From the NCBI GenBank assembly GCA_012295275.1, contig CM022672.1, forward strand, positions 2,836,443-2,900,442: a DNA stretch of 64,000 nt, in the 5' to 3' direction. Both the position numbers and the translations under genes were made by a program. The notes below the pieces were generated by a model that worked only from the letters and a program-made list of their open reading frames with translations, was not told where the DNA came from and searched no databases. The stretch comes from Chrysomallon squamiferum. Its lineage: Eukaryota > Mollusca > Gastropoda > Neomphalida > Peltospiridae. How positions within the stretch are numbered: position 1 is the first letter of the stretch; each line of letters begins with the position of its first letter. This document shows, piece after piece, positions 52,806 to 64,000 of this stretch.

Positions 52806-53861
52806 CTATCATTCATTTGACAGGAAAAAGGAAAAGTCATGTAATAGGTTTTAAAATAGTTCTTTTTCTGTTATTTGAGATAATCAGTGTGAATCGACTT
52901 CTGTTTTGAATGAACTTTCTTGAACCTTACATAATAAAAAAGAAAATAATTAATAAAACAGAAAGGCGAAAACTGGAAAAAAAAAAAAAAATTCCATTCA
53001 CGTACACACCGATAATCGTCCTGTTTCTTCGTGAGTATCGTTCACATAACGCACACATCGAGATCTCGTAGAATATCCGATTATCGACCTTTTGCCTCGA
53101 GTTAATCGTCTTTAGAAGCGCACAGATAATTACAAGGAACTTCACAATCCGTGGACGCACACATCGATAAATGACCTCTTCTTTCAGGTGTGTCATTCGT
53201 AGACTACCCAAAACAGAGATCAAATCAGCCAGCAGACAGAATAATTTTCTCTAAAGAGGAATTAAAACCGAGCGATTTTGTTTGTCAGTAACTTCTCGTG
53301 CTGAAAGACTTTTCTCACGCGCCCGAGGCCTCGATGGAGCGGTTAATTAGAAACACGATAAAAGAACCTACGCGCACATCATTCTGTGCCTTCTCTCTTT
53401 ATTTCCTCGAATAAACGGAATATCAACATTTGCCTCGAGTAGAAACACGTAAATGTGTCTAATTAAATAGAGGTAGTGTGACCTTTGAACTCTGGTGTAA
53501 CTGCGAGCACTTTCGCTTAAAACAAGCGAACAATTTTCGTTATTTCCTGCAAGGCAGAGAGAGCGCAAAATAAATAATGAAGGAAAGTGAAAAATAAATG
53601 CAAAACGAAAATAGAGAGAGACTGTTTAATTTTTAGATTATTTCTTTCTGCATTTATTTTTTTTTACGCTCGCAATCTTTAATGTTCTTACAAAATGTCA
53701 CTGATGAAAATAACGAAATAATCAGATAGGTTTTTTTTCACTGTTACTTTCAACGATTTAAAAAAAAAAAATGCTTCTGTACCATGGTAAATATCTACAA
53801 CTGTTCTTTTACAGTCGATATTCTTATAGTTGTGCACAGTCCCCACTCTTTCGTCTTTCTT

Positions 53862-53866
<5 letters not shown>

Positions 53867-53920
<54 letters not shown>
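53867..53920. repeat. (AAT)n array
   Basis: About 18 triplets. Confidence 0.97.
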
Positions 53921-53921
<1 letters not shown>

Positions 53922-55280
53922 TCAAGCAAACAAGCAACCATCCAAATTTGATAGGATCAAAAATAAATGAATAATTAACCAACGAAATAAATAAATAAAT
54001 AAATAAGTTATTGCTAGACCAGATTACAATACATTAACAAGAAAACTAGGAAAGAAAAACAAAATCTGTGTATCTTTTATAAACATTATACTTAACTTTG
54101 TCTGTAAAAATGCTTTCTGTGTGTCTGTCTGTCTGTTATCTCTACGTGGATCTATTTCTTATTGCCACTCCGTCTATAATTTGCTTTCTTCCATTTTTCT
54201 ATGTATCTTTTATTTCTTTCTTCCATTTCTCTAACTGTTTAGTTGTCTGTCTGTTTATCTCTCTGTCTATCAGTCAGTTTGTCTGCATGCATGTCTATCA
54301 GTTTTTCTTTCTTCCAAACGTTCCGTGGTCTTCAAATTATTGGCTGCTGCATATCAGTGTTAATCGAAGATCGTTACGTAAATTTAAAAATTGGCTTCTC
54401 GGGAAAAAATCGTCCTCTGGCTTGATGCGTGTATAAAATCATACCAGCAAGTGAGTTGTGTTTTACTCTTTGTTTTCGGATCGATAACAGTAAAACATAT
54501 ATATAGGATAAAAAAATATTTAAAAATAAAATATAGAATGAAAAAGGAGGGAAGAAGAATAAAGAGAAAGAAAGAAAGAAAAAAGCAGGCAGAAATGAAT
54601 GAATTAATAAATATTCTTTGAGCATTTTTTTAATTTTTCACAGAAAAAAGAATTGTTATCTTCATTTGCGTACACACATGATTTTACAACACTGGCTGGA
54701 ACGCGAAAATAGCTCTAAACAGCAGCGAGGAGGACTGACCCTGCGGCGCATCAAACTTCAGATCAACGCTTTATAAACATAATTCACAATCAGCCCAGAC
54801 TTGTTTTGAAGTCAGACAGATCTGCTTTTAACCCAGACAAATGCTGACAGTAATCACGAGCTAAACATGCGTTTTGAGAAGGATTTTATTACAGAAGTCG
54901 ATTACGCAAAGCGACAATGACAATCGTTAATCATTAACATTTTCCTGACTCTTGTAATTTACACGCTCTGACGTCAGGACGGACAGACGTACATATTCTT
55001 CACAGGTGTGCGACTGACTCGGTGGTACTCGGTTTAACCTGTTAGGTCACGGTTAGTGATAATGCCGGTATATCAGAAACAAAGAAGATATTTCAGTGCT
55101 AAGGAAAATTATTGTTTGAGAATCAGAGAACGAATAACGACAGAAGAAGGAAGAAAGGCAAAAAAAATGATGGAAGAAAAAAGAATTATAAAGAAAAAAA
55201 TGGAAAGGATGAATGGAAAAAGAAACAAAAATTAAGGAATGAGGGGAAAAAAGAAAAAAACAAAGCAAGAACGAGATTAA

Positions 55281-55281
<1 letters not shown>

Positions 55282-55329
<48 letters not shown>
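55282..55329. repeat. (AAT)n array
   Basis: About 16 triplets. Confidence 0.97.
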
Positions 55330-55333
<4 letters not shown>

Positions 55334-55522
55334 TAATTTCAAGGGAAACCAGAACAAAATAAAAATTATAAAAAATAAAATAAAAGTAATATAGAAACAA
55401 AATATGCAGAACTAATCGTTTAAACATTGAAACTGATGGACAAAATATGTCAGCTATATCATGCAGTTTGCTGGACCAGTGGACTCGTTGTATTAAACTG
55501 ATGTTTCAACATGGCTGCCTTC

Positions 55523-55861
55523 CTAGTTCAGTCTCTTCAACCGATGCTGCAAATTAATTATCTTTTTCCTCTTCCGAACAAATCGTTCACATTTGCTGAC
55601 TACACTGAATGCGTTTTCTGAAACTAATAGTCGTGACGACTGCTGAACAAGTGGTCTCAAAATGTTGCATACAGGGTCTACATATGTCAGAAATGTAAAA
55701 CTAGCAATTTGCAGCCCGTCACGATAGAAATGAAACGTTTCTAAATCAGACCTTTCCTTCGCACCACGCTGTTCTGCTGAATAAAACATTAACACACTCG
55801 ATTGCTTAACGAAACATCTTTCTCTTTGTGGAAAACAATTCTTTATTTTTGCACCATCCAT
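55523..55861 (-). CDS. Unrecognised 112-codon ORF
   Basis: The longest ATG-initiated ORF in the window that is not a microsatellite translation. The start context is good (AAAATGG). The product begins MDGAKIKNCFPQRERCFVKQ and ends in a basic stretch (ERFVRKRKKI...HRLKRLN). Composition is protein-like, with Cys, Trp-free, mixed hydrophobic and basic segments. I recognise no domain, signal peptide or transmembrane segment. It stands alone among AT-rich sequence and could be a chance ORF, a single-exon gene or a transposon remnant. Confidence 0.2.
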   Translation of the reverse strand: MDGAKIKNCFPQRERCFVKQSSVLMFYSAEQRGAKERSDLETFHFYRDGLQIASFTFLTYVDPVCNILRPLVQQSSRLLVSENAFSVVSKCERFVRKRKKIINLQHRLKRLN

Positions 55862-56459
55862 TTTACGTCAGACGAACTTAACTTAAATAGCATTTTTATT
55901 GATTGAAACCCCTATACTATTTCTGTGCTGTGTGATCATTGGGGGTAGAGCCTTGGTGTTAAAACAGCGTTGAGCAAATTGGCCAGCTGAAGAGTAGCAA
56001 GTAACAACATAGGGTATACGTAGTGCTGTGTGAACTGTTGTTTGTTTTGAAGGAAAATGTGCACTGTCACTGTACTAATATTCAGATTCACCTAACTGAA
56101 CTATTAAAAGATGGTATATATAATTTAATTTGTTCATGGATATGTTATTGATTTTTACTGCCTGGGGTTACTTAATAACGTGTTAAAAATAGGTAAAACT
56201 ATATTCTGTTTGGCTGATGCATTGATAAGAAAGGTTACGTTAGTCACGATAGTATCTCTGAATTGTAAGTAAATACACATATGCGGATATTATGGATATA
56301 TTCGTATAAATACAGATATATGCATATGGATGCATACACACCTACACCGCATATATGCACATAAATGCTGGCAGTAACATTAAATGTAATGTAGTTCAAA
56401 CTATTCGAAAAAAATCTTTGTCCATATGACTGCTCTATTATGTGTGGGTGGGTGTGTGT

Positions 56460-56583
<124 letters not shown>

Positions 56584-57064
56584 AACACATAAAGCTACAC
56601 ACTCAAAATACATACACACATACATAATTCATCATTACATTATTTTACTGTATTCGGCAACCACTGTGGCAAGTCTGACCCATAAAACAAAACGTTTATT
56701 GAAAGTCATTGTTAAGGTTTCGCCTCAAATTATCTTAATTTCGAGTCACCGAGGTCGAAAGCTCAAATAAAGCTTGTTCCCCTAACAAGCTCATTTTGTT
56801 AACGATCTCGAACGAGATTTTCCAAATGATTTGCTTCGAATAATCTTCAGTAACGAACGCCATGTATAACACGCTCGTATGGACTCGACTTATTGTTGTT
56901 CACATAATATATCTGCAGTGCCAAGGTTATTGTCAAGAGAAAAAGAAATAGCTTAGTGAACATGTATTTAGATACCTGAGAATGTGAAAGACACAGAGAG
57001 AAAGAAAGAGAAGGGAAAAAATTAAACAAGATGTGATAGAAGAATATATATAATTATATATTGT

Positions 57065-57176
<112 letters not shown>

Positions 57177-57326
57177 CAAAAAAAAGAACAAAACAGTTCA
57201 ACTAATATTTGTCGAATTTCTAGAAAGTGAAGCGATGCATATAAAATTTGTTTATTTACGTACCTTCTGTATTAAGAATATGGATGACGATAACTAATAA
57301 TTCACAATTTTCAAAGAAGTAAAGAT

Positions 57327-57355
57327 GTACTTACCTGAAAAGAAAAAGAAAACAA
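57327..57355 (-). promoter_or_regulatory. Candidate recursive (ratcheting) splice site
   Basis: The minus strand reads TTTTCTTTTTCTTTTCAG|GTAAGTAC (junction between 57334 and 57335), an almost ideal acceptor-donor fusion. The core octamers on both sides are identical to those of the 44.5 kb site, and a (CT)n tract again lies about 90 nt upstream on the transcript strand. The flanks of the two sites are only loosely similar. Confidence 0.45.
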
Positions 57356-57440
57356 AATTAGTTCAGAGTAAACAAACAAAATGGAAAGTCTATATATTTG
57401 TGTATATGTGTGTGTATAATATAACATATATAAATAGGAA

Positions 57441-57570
<130 letters not shown>

Positions 57571-58172
57571 TGGGAAAAGCATTTAATTGAAGGCTACATG
57601 GCCTCACGTCACAGACAAGATCGATACACGGATGAAAGAAAAATATTAGAAAAATGAAACGTAAAATGTCTTTAAGGAGATGTTGATGACATCGTCTGAA
57701 CAATCTCTTAAATCTCCCACTTTACCAAGAGCCCGTCTAGAATACTCTAGACAGCTATCAGATGCGTTACAGCGTTGAGAAAACCTTACAAATAGATACG
57801 AGACTAAGCAGCAACTTTGTCATATTCATTTCTGTCATAAAGATATTTTGTGATTGCAGGGCTTTTTTTTCTAAGTTGTGGAAGATGGTTTTAAAAAATG
57901 CATTAGACATTGTATAAGTCAGATTTTTCTCTTTCTGTCAGTTTTTTATGTTGATGTTGTCGTTGATTATTATTATTATTATTATTACTGTTGTTGTTTT
58001 TGTTGATGCTGCCGCTGTTGTTGTTGTTATTTTTACTATCATCATCATCATTATAATCATAATTATTATCCCGATTATTATCAGCTGTAGCAGTGATGTT
58101 GATTATTAATATTTGAATTTATATTTATTCAAATAGGCATCTTGATTACACGTGGTTGCATGTGTTTTTGTG

Positions 58173-58284
<112 letters not shown>

Positions 58285-58959
58285 AACTGTCTGCTGCATG
58301 TATGTTCTCAGTATTTTGAATGCCCACATTATTTGTTCATCCTTTACACATTTCAACAATCAGTACATTTCCCTCCGAGGCATAAGGCTTAAAATAATGA
58401 ATAGCATCAGAAATTCTGCGAAAAACAGCCATTAACTATGAAATCCATGTCTACTTAGTGCTGGACTTTTTCACATGCAAAACTCTGCAGTAATGATCAA
58501 TACTTTGAGAGCTTTCGAAGATCCAATTATTTTGAAGTATAATAATTTTTAACAAGCTTAAATATTGAGCTTTAAGACTTCGAAAGCTCTTTCGATTCTC
58601 AGACTTAATAGGATTTGCCTGTTGATCGGAGAAACAAAGTAAAGAATGTAAGGACTTTTTGTATGTCATACATTACAATGCTTCCGCGTTCTTTGTTTAT
58701 GGCTCTGTGTAAAACGTTTTATCTTGAACTGACAAAATTATATTGTGTTCTTCAGTCTGACATGTATTAAATGTCTTCATTTCTTTTTCTCTTTGTGTTT
58801 TTTGGATCGTTTTTTTTTTTTCTTTATATCTTTATTTATTATTATTTTTGTTTTGTTTACGGGCGAATTTAAATATATTTCTTCTCTATAAACAAGTCGA
58901 AATATTTTTTTTTCCTTTATGGACCTGTTAAAATATTTTGGTTCTGTTTGAAAAAGTCG

Positions 58960-59064
<105 letters not shown>

Positions 59065-59187
59065 TAAAATAGGAAATTTCGTATTTAGACTTATACTTAA
59101 TTTTTTTTATCTTTAACTAGAGTGTATGTAATTATTTAAATGGTTGTCCTGTATGAATACATATAACATTCTTCTAGAAACGCTTTT

Positions 59188-59203
59188 ATATATATATATA
59201 TAT

Positions 59204-59238
<35 letters not shown>

Positions 59239-59258
59239 TATATACACACACACACACA
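59188..59258. repeat. (AT)n(GATA)n(AC)n compound array
   Basis: Three short arrays in succession. Confidence 0.95.
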
Positions 59259-59798
59259 ATTAAATACTAAAGCCTCTACTTAGCCTGGACATAATTAATT
59301 GAAAAATATTTGTCCTGCAAGACCACAATTTAGTTCTTTATACGATACTGATCTACTTACGATTTTATTTATCTAGATACACATATTATTTATTTTATTT
59401 GATATCATTATAAGAAAAATAAAAGAGAAACAGATGGAATTATGCTGCAGGGCATGAAAAAAAAATAAGAAGGAGGGCCAGTATATATTTTTTTTATATT
59501 TAAATGGAACATGTAGGAACTCCAGTATATTGTATACGAGTATTGGAAAACAATTAAGACCAAGAAATGGAATTAATTATTAATGATAAAAATCAAGTCG
59601 GACACTCGCCAGCAATAATCGGGTTCATCGCTGTAAATGATTTTAATATCCTAGAGGGGAATCTTTTAATCTCATCACTTTCACAGATGTCAGATGCAGT
59701 AATTACATTGCAGATTGTAGCCATGAAAGTACAAATGTAACAGCGGAATTCTCAGAGTGGTTGTGGTGTACTTGATATTCAGAACTCGGCGATAGAAG

Positions 59799-59947
<149 letters not shown>

Positions 59948-61048
59948 CAAAAGAGACTATATCTCTTTTTCTATATGTCTGAATCTCCATAATCATTTAT
60001 TTATGCATTCACTACTCACCATTTCTGCCACTCTCGGCTTACTCAGATTTATATAATTTCCTTAGTTTTACGCATTCCAGTGTGTAATTTTTGGATATCA
60101 AAGGTCGTGCTAAGTTAGAGGTAATAATGAGAAAGAGTAATGTTTAAAGCTTACATCCTGCCAGCCGTATAATATACATCTGTATATATGAGGTGCACGT
60201 TGACTCTTTCGTTATGTGAGGCAGAGGGGTTGGTTTACCTAACAATGCTTGTCACTTACAACGTTATATTTTTATTTTATTTTTGAATATTATTACTTGA
60301 TTGTTTTCAGCAGTCCTATCTGTATTCTGTGAGACAATCGTTTATTTTCTTTTTTTCCACGTTTGCTTTTTTTTTTTTCTCTTTTCTTTCAAGTTACACG
60401 TGAATATGGGATAATTACTGATTTGTGAAAGATTGGCTTCATGGGCTGTTGACTATACATTTCATAAACATATAAGCCAGATCTGATAGACAGTTATATT
60501 AACAGTTATATGTAATAGACAGAGACCCTTCCCGATTTTGAATTGAAGAAGGTAATGGTGATGAGATTATTATGATAATAACGAATTTGATGATGATGAT
60601 GATTATTATTATTATTATTATAACGAATCTGATGATGATAATTACGATACCTTTGCACTGCTGCTGCTGATGATGATCATGATGACTTCAACAACAACAA
60701 CAACAAAGGAAGATGACGCATTAGGATACCACACGCTGCAGTATGTTTACTTAGACCGTTATCAAATTATTACCCATTATCCGATTTACTGTTTTGCTTG
60801 TTTGTTGTTTTTTTACGTTACAAATGCCGTCTGCTGTAAAATCGTTATTTCTGATGTTTTGATCCCGTTACAAGGACGATGAAGCCACCTACTGACCTTG
60901 TTTCTTGTCTCACTAACAGCCCCATGCGAAAAAACAATCTAAATGGAAATAAGACGAGTTTGGCGCGTCTTGTCCGAAGACGTTTTGTTGGAAGTAAAAC
61001 ATTAGTTTGTCATTAATGGGACGAAATGTCTGTTGTTTTCTTAATGGT

Positions 61049-61080
<32 letters not shown>

Positions 61081-61483
61081 TAATTTATAAACGTTGATGC
61101 TGTTAAGAACAACAGTAAGCTGTGGAAAGAGATGTTATTTGTTTGTGGATAGCAAAGCATCGTAATGAAGTTTTTTTTATCTGTTTACAAAATTGTGAGA
61201 ATCATGAGATTAGCAGATGTCTTTGTCTCTGTTCTTTTTTTTTGTTTTTCCTTTTTTGCACACTGCATACGTCTACAACATATGTACGCGTAAATACATA
61301 CCTGCTTACATACATAATACATACATACGTATATACACACACACATACACATTGTTGTTGTTGTTGTCGTTGTGTTTTTCGTTTTCTTAAATTGTGATTA
61401 TTTTTTAAATAAAAGATTTCCGAAAAAGCACTTTCCATCAACAACAACAGCATAAATAACAACAACAACAATAATTCCAAGAC

Positions 61484-61545
61484 TAATAATAATAATAATA
61501 ATAATAATAATTATTATTATTATTATTTATTATTATTATTGTTAT
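61484..61545. repeat. (AAT)n(ATT)n inverted trinucleotide pair
   Basis: An AAT run directly followed by an ATT run, which makes a near-perfect palindrome of about 45 bp. Confidence 0.95.
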
Positions 61546-62131
61546 TATTATAATGACTGCAGTCACGTTGATGATAATAAAGAAATAAATAAATTAAACA
61601 ACAATAATAAATAAAATAAATATACTCGAATTCTATATTTTCAGTCAGACATGGTTTCAACGTTACTTTCTAATGATTAAAAGCAGCACTGAACTGGATA
61701 CAAGTCAGACCTTGTTTTTCGTACACGTATAATTTGGTTTTGATTACTATACTTACATCTTTGTCTGTTCTAGCACGTAATTATCACTTCTCACTTCAAC
61801 TGCTTATTACTGAACTGAAAAATCTGCCATCTCTGTTGTTTTTCACTGTGTGTCACACAATGACATCAGACATTTTTGTTTTGCTGCTACTACAATACCT
61901 CTGACAGCGAAACTACCCCATGACGTTATCGGTTTGGCCTAATGACGTAACAATAAAAATTCACCCTTGACTTATGACCTGACGACGTCACAATAATGTT
62001 GATTTAATTTTAAGGTAGGTTAGAACTGTGAATATTATTATGTTGTTATTATTATTATTATTATTATAATTATTGTTATTATTATTATTCACTACTGATT
62101 TATCATTTAACAGATTTTTAAAATCACTTAC

Positions 62132-62155
62132 GTTACACAGAAAGGAATACATATA
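62132..62155 (-). other. Candidate 24-nt microexon or splice-site pair
   Basis: On the minus strand GTTTCTTTTTCACAG precedes 24 nt (reading YMYSFLCN in the open frame), followed by the donor GTAAGTGA. Both signals are strong and the length is a multiple of three. There is no protein homology and no linked exon is identified, so it may be a chance pairing. Confidence 0.2.
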
Positions 62156-62506
62156 CTGTGAAAAAGAAACCCTTGGGTACAAGTTGGATTGGAACATAGC
62201 CCATTGGTGGTACATCGAGGAATGATCCTGTATGCCCACAGCACATAGGCTGATTTTTCTTCTTTTAACAAATATTCGTCAAATTCACTTTAGTGGAAAT
62301 ACAAAGCTTCCATCAATGAATTCTCTATTTTAATTCGCGTATTCTGTTTTGTTTGTTTGTTTGTTTGTTTTTTTGTTGTTTTTTTTTTAAATTCTTTTTA
62401 AGAAAACTCATTTCACAAATTGGGGAGAGGGCTTCAACATTTTGGTTTATATAATTATCAATCTGTATCAACCACAAATGTTTGTCCAGTTCCTCAGAGT
62501 TTTCCT

Positions 62507-62511
<5 letters not shown>

Positions 62512-62575
<64 letters not shown>

Positions 62576-62605
62576 TAACAATAATAATAATAAATAAATA
62601 AATAT
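62512..62605. repeat. (A)n(AAT)n(AAAT)n tract
   Basis: Poly-A of about 27 bases, then AAT and AAAT units. This could be the decayed tail of a retroposed element, but no body is recognised upstream. Confidence 0.9.
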
Positions 62606-63239
62606 ATAAATTTTAAAAATCCTGATCCGCCCCTGATTTCTGATATTAAGTAGGAGTTTCTCGTCCCGCTATTTGTCAGAAGATGAAAGTAAGATGAAAG
62701 TAAAATGACGAGATAACTGCAGCATAAAGACAGAACAATTTCAGCAGAATGTCAGCATAACAATGTAATTGGTGTCTCTTTGGGTGATCCAGACCCTGCA
62801 GTTATAGTGGTTTTTTTGTTTTGTTTTTTTTAAATAATAATTTGACCTTTAAAACTATATAATACAGAAATACTGTCCATTAATATGTCTTGCTTTCTTT
62901 CTTTATTTATTTCTTTATTTGATTTCTTTATTTGTTTGCTTGTTTTATTTGCTTATTTGCTTATTTATATTATATTATATTATATTATATTTATCTGTTT
63001 GTTTGTTTCTTTCTTTCTTACTTTGTTTCTTTATTTACTCAATTAACTAGTTAGATATTTGTTTTATGTTATATTTCAAAAGGATATTGATTAATTTGAA
63101 TACATTTAATTGGATCGTTGTATCATATCATATCATTCTATTTCCACATTATATACATGACTGCTACTGCTTAATAGCATTGTTCTTTTTGTATTTATTG
63201 TAATATTAACAACAGCTGTGGTACTTATAATAATGACAC

Positions 63240-63429
63240 TAACAACAGGCTTGCTCTAGTCGAAGAGCAGAACTGGAAACATTAATAGCAGCGACAGTAC
63301 GAGTTGTTGCAGCAATAGTGTTAATAATAGCAGTACTAGTAGTTGTAGCAGTAGTAATATTAGTAGTAGTAGTAGTAGTAGTAGTAGCAGTAGTAGAAAC
63401 ACTAGTAGAAGCAGTATTAATAGCAAACT
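63240..63429. repeat. Degenerate (AGT)n trinucleotide tract
   Basis: Phase-locked AGT/AGC/AAT triplets with a cleaner (AGT)n core at about 63358-63395. It directly precedes, and probably gave rise to, the 29-bp minisatellite. Confidence 0.85.
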
Positions 63430-64000
63430 TGATATGGTTGCAGTTACAGCAGCAGTGATATGATTATAGTAACAGTGGTAGCAGTGATATGATTATAGCA
63501 GTAGTGGTCGCAGTGATATGATTATAGCAGTAGTGGTAGCAGTGATATGATTATAGCAGTAGTGGTAGCAGTGATGTGATTATAGGAATAGTGGTAGCAG
63601 TGATATGATTATAGCAGTAGTGGTAGCAGTGATATGATTATAGCAGTAGTGGTAGCAGTGATATGATTATAGTAACAGTGGCAGCAGTGATATGATTATA
63701 GCAGTAGTGGTAGCAGTGATATGATTATAGCAGTAGTGGTAGCAGTGATATGATTATAGAAACAGTGGCAGCAGTGATATGATTATAGCAGTAGTGGTAG
63801 CAGTGATATGATTATAGCAGTAGTGGTAGCAGTGATATGATTATAGCAGTAGTGGTAGCAGTGATATGATTATAGCAGTAGTGGTAGCAGTGATATGATT
63901 ATAGTAACAGTGGCAGCAGTGGAGTGATATGATTATAGCAGTAGTGGTAGCAGTGATATGATTATAGCAGTAGTGGTAGCAGTGATATGATTATAGCAGT
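63430..64000. repeat. 29-bp minisatellite, about 19 copies, running off the right edge
   Basis: The unit reads ATGATTATAGCAGTAGTGGT plus AGCAGTGAT. Most units are near-identical. A minor type (AGTAACAGTGGCAGCAG or AGAAACAGTGGCAGCAG) recurs at about 63670, 63757 and 63902, partly with a three-unit spacing. One copy near 63919 has a 6-bp insertion. The array grows out of AGT/AGC trinucleotide repeats at 63240-63420. Confidence 0.95.

Overview
This is an AT-rich eukaryotic (animal) genomic window packed with simple repeats. The mix of (AG)n, (AC)n, (ATGT)n, (AAT)n arrays and drifting trinucleotide cascades fits a lophotrochozoan, most likely a mollusc. I cannot fix the class or species, and no prokaryotic-type gene organisation is present.

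The one gene I can identify is on the minus strand and occupies the left part of the window. Eight exons between 15914 and 566, each bounded by AG/GT splice signals and phase-compatible with its neighbours, encode the N-terminal part of a GARNL3-like protein (a Rap-GAP domain protein; family members also carry a C-terminal citron-homology domain). The reading frame runs off the left edge after the first part of the Rap-GAP domain, so the catalytic Asn helix and everything after it lie outside. A ninth, putative first coding exon (33358-33231) has a strong start context and the right phase, but it is supported only by splice logic.

Layout, left to right: 1-6316, seven compact exons with introns of 0.2-1.8 kb; 6317-15844, a 9.5 kb intron holding repeat copy A, a perfect 28-bp hairpin and long (CT)n/(AG)n arrays; 15845-15914, an exon; 15915-33230, a putative 17 kb intron; 33231-34030, the putative first coding exon and a CpG-richer flank; 34031-64000, no recognised protein-coding exon. 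This last part contains two minus-strand AG|GTAAGT sites that look like recursive splice sites (57335, 44509), an inverted copy B of the 8.4 kb repeat, a 56-bp satellite with a three-unit higher-order pattern (51.25-51.9 kb), a decayed tandem repeat (49.85-50.4 kb) and a 29-bp minisatellite running off the right edge.

If the recursive-type sites are real, the minus-strand transcript starts right of 57 kb and the right half of the window is 5' intron of the same gene. Most ORFs longer than 60 codons here are translations of microsatellites and are not genes. I see no rRNA, tRNA, CRISPR array or intact transposase/reverse-transcriptase gene.
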